NCBI RefSeq assembly: GCF_001542405.1
Contig: NZ_LNCD01000140.1
Location: 162,062-226,061, forward strand
Direction: 5' to 3'
From: Rhizobium altiplani
Lineage (GTDB): Bacteria; Pseudomonadota; Alphaproteobacteria; Rhizobiales; Rhizobiaceae
DNA: 64,000 nt
Every line of letters starts with the position of its first letter. The first letter of the stretch is position 1. Positions 62,865 through 64,000 of the stretch are shown piece by piece. The translations under genes and the position numbers were made by a program. The notes under the pieces were generated by a model. It saw nothing but the letters and a program-made list of their open reading frames with translations. It was not told the origin of the DNA and searched no databases.

Positions 62865-64000
62865 ATGTTGAAGAAACCTGCTCCCGAACAGACGGCTCTC
62901 GAGATGGTGACGCTCGATCAGCTTGTTCCGAAGGATCACCTGCTTCGCAAGATCGACGCGGTAATCGACTTTTCCTTCATCCATGATCGGGTTGCCGGTC
63001 TTTACTGTGCTGATAACGGCCGCCCGCCGCTCGATCCGACCTTGATGTTCAAGGCGCTGTTCATCGGTTACCTGTTCGGCGTGCGCTCGGAGCGTCAGTT
63101 GGTGCGCGAGATCGAGGTCAACGTCGCCTACCGCTGGTTCTTGCGGCTGAAGCTGACGGATCCCGTGTTCGACGCCTCGACCCTGTCGCAGAACCGCCGC
63201 CGGCGCTTCAACGACACGTCGGTGGCCCAGGACATCTTTGATCATATCGTCAGCCAGGCGATCGCCCACAAGCTGGTCGATGGCACGGTGCTTTACACGG
63301 ATTCAACGCATCTGAAGGCGAATGCCAACAAGGGCAAATACGATCTTGCGATGATCGAAAAGTCGCGGGCCGATTATTGGGCCGATCTCGACCGGGCGAT
63401 CGAGGCGGAGCGGACGCTGCACGGGCAAAAGCCGCTGAAGGACAAAGAGCGTGAGCCGCAGGTGAAGGAAATCAAGGTGTCGCGCACCGATCCCGACAGC
63501 GGCTACATGGTGCGCGACGGCAAGCCGAAGGGCTTCTTCTATCTCGACCACCGCACGGTCGACGGCAAGCTTGCGATCATCACCGACACCCATGTGACGC
63601 CGGCCAATGTGCATGACAGTATCGTCTATCTCGAGCGGCTCGACCGGCAGCGGGAGCGGTTCGGCTTCGAGGTCGGCGCCGTCGGCCTGGATGCCGGCTA
63701 TGCCACGTCCGGCATCGCCAAGGGGCTGGAGGACCGCCAGATCCTAGGCGTCACCGGCTATCGCAATCCGACCCCACCCAAAGATGGCATGATGCGCAAG
63801 TCGAAGTTCGACTATGAGCCCGAGACGGACGGTTATCGCTGCCCCGAAGGCCAACTGCTCGCCTATGCCACCACCGACCGCAACGGTTATCGCCACTACA
63901 CATCCGACCCGGCGATCTGCCAAACCTGTCCGCTGCTCGCCTCCTGCACATCAAACACCAAGGCGGTGCGCACCATCACCCGCCATGTCTGGGCCGATGC
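62865..64000 (+). CDS. IS1182 family transposase, partial (C-terminus beyond the window)
   Basis: About 378 residues are visible without a stop. The start MLKKPAPEQTALEMVTLDQLVPKDHLLRKID and the block RPPLDPTLMFKALFIGYLFGVRSERQLVREIEVNVAYRWFL are typical of the N-terminal DUF772 region. The first catalytic Asp is in LYTDSTHLKANANKGKYD and the second in VGLDAGYATSGIAKGLE; the zinc-like CQTCPLLASCTS precedes the expected third acid. The reading frame is intact, so the element may be active. Its right end and the final Glu are beyond 64000. Confidence 0.88.
   Translation, partial: MLKKPAPEQTALEMVTLDQLVPKDHLLRKIDAVIDFSFIHDRVAGLYCADNGRPPLDPTLMFKALFIGYLFGVRSERQLVREIEVNVAYRWFLRLKLTDPVFDASTLSQNRRRRFNDTSVAQDIFDHIVSQAIAHKLVDGTVLYTDSTHLKANANKGKYDLAMIEKSRADYWADLDRAIEAERTLHGQKPLKDKEREPQVKEIKVSRTDPDSGYMVRDGKPKGFFYLDHRTVDGKLAIITDTHVTPANVHDSIVYLERLDRQRERFGFEVGAVGLDAGYATSGIAKGLEDRQILGVTGYRNPTPPKDGMMRKSKFDYEPETDGYRCPEGQLLAYATTDRNGYRHYTSDPAICQTCPLLASCTSNTKAVRTITRHVWAD

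Larger units (their letters stand above)
62812..64000 (+). mobile_element. IS1182-type insertion sequence, left part; cut by the window end
   Basis: The element appears to begin at about 62812 with CAGACTGCTGACAAACCCC, next to the terminator stem. A 12-base-pair hairpin follows, then the transposase start. The right end, right inverted repeat and target duplication lie outside the window, so the exact left end is inferred. Confidence 0.75.

Overview
The window looks like chromosomal DNA of a member of the Rhizobiaceae, most likely Ensifer/Sinorhizobium-like. The sequence is GC-rich with strong third-position G/C bias, and the family markers agree: the order mgsA-glk-ABC exporter-dapB-gpmA, polA next to a MarR regulator, a PBP1A-dnaK-dnaJ block, an Irr-type operator in front of mbfA, CtrA-type TTAA-N7-TTAA sites, and a yejABEF peptide importer. 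The genus call is inference; no rRNA or tRNA gene was seen.

Left part (1-15.8 kb, almost all minus strand): a PsiE-like membrane protein; a periplasmic three-gene oxidoreductase operon (tri-haem cytochrome c, 2Fe-2S subunit, Tat-exported molybdopterin subunit); a class-I glutamine-amidotransferase hydrolase and an M24 peptidase; msrA; an exported small protein; pncB; a small membrane protein; and yejB-yejE-yejF followed by a GhrA-type reductase. The importer's binding protein yejA lies just beyond, at 15.9-17.8 kb.

Middle part (17.9-42.1 kb): a TetR gene and a cysteine-less isochorismatase-fold hydrolase share a gap with two near-identical palindromes. Core metabolism follows (mepA, mgsA, glk, an MsbA-like exporter, dapB, gpmA) with an HxlR/SDR divergent pair. 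A complete carbon-phosphorus lyase locus is split into two plus-strand operons: phnG-H-I-J-K-L plus a hexapeptide acyltransferase-like gene, with divergent phnF; and phnC-D-E-E plus a DUF1045 gene, phnM and phnN. Each operon has a Pho-box-like direct repeat in front, and the first also has a PhnF-type dyad. No phnP is present, and the DUF1045 protein carries two HxT motifs that could supply that step.

Right part (42.1-64 kb): a soluble FtsK-type translocase and polA (minus strand); an intergenic region with two strong hairpins that sits where the AbcR (alpha-r15) small RNAs are found in S. meliloti; a MarR regulator; an M20 peptidase; SH3-type and other small exported proteins; a class A penicillin-binding protein behind a triple CtrA-like half-site array; dnaK-dnaJ; an adenylate cyclase-TPR protein; an XRE regulator; and the Irr-controlled iron exporter mbfA. 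The window ends inside an IS1182-type insertion sequence placed directly after a terminator hairpin.

I found no clearly unprecedented multi-gene system. The best leads are the sRNA-like region upstream of polA, the regulatory layout and possible PhnP replacement of the phosphonate locus, the CtrA-like array at the PBP1A gene, and the TetR/cysteine-less hydrolase pair.
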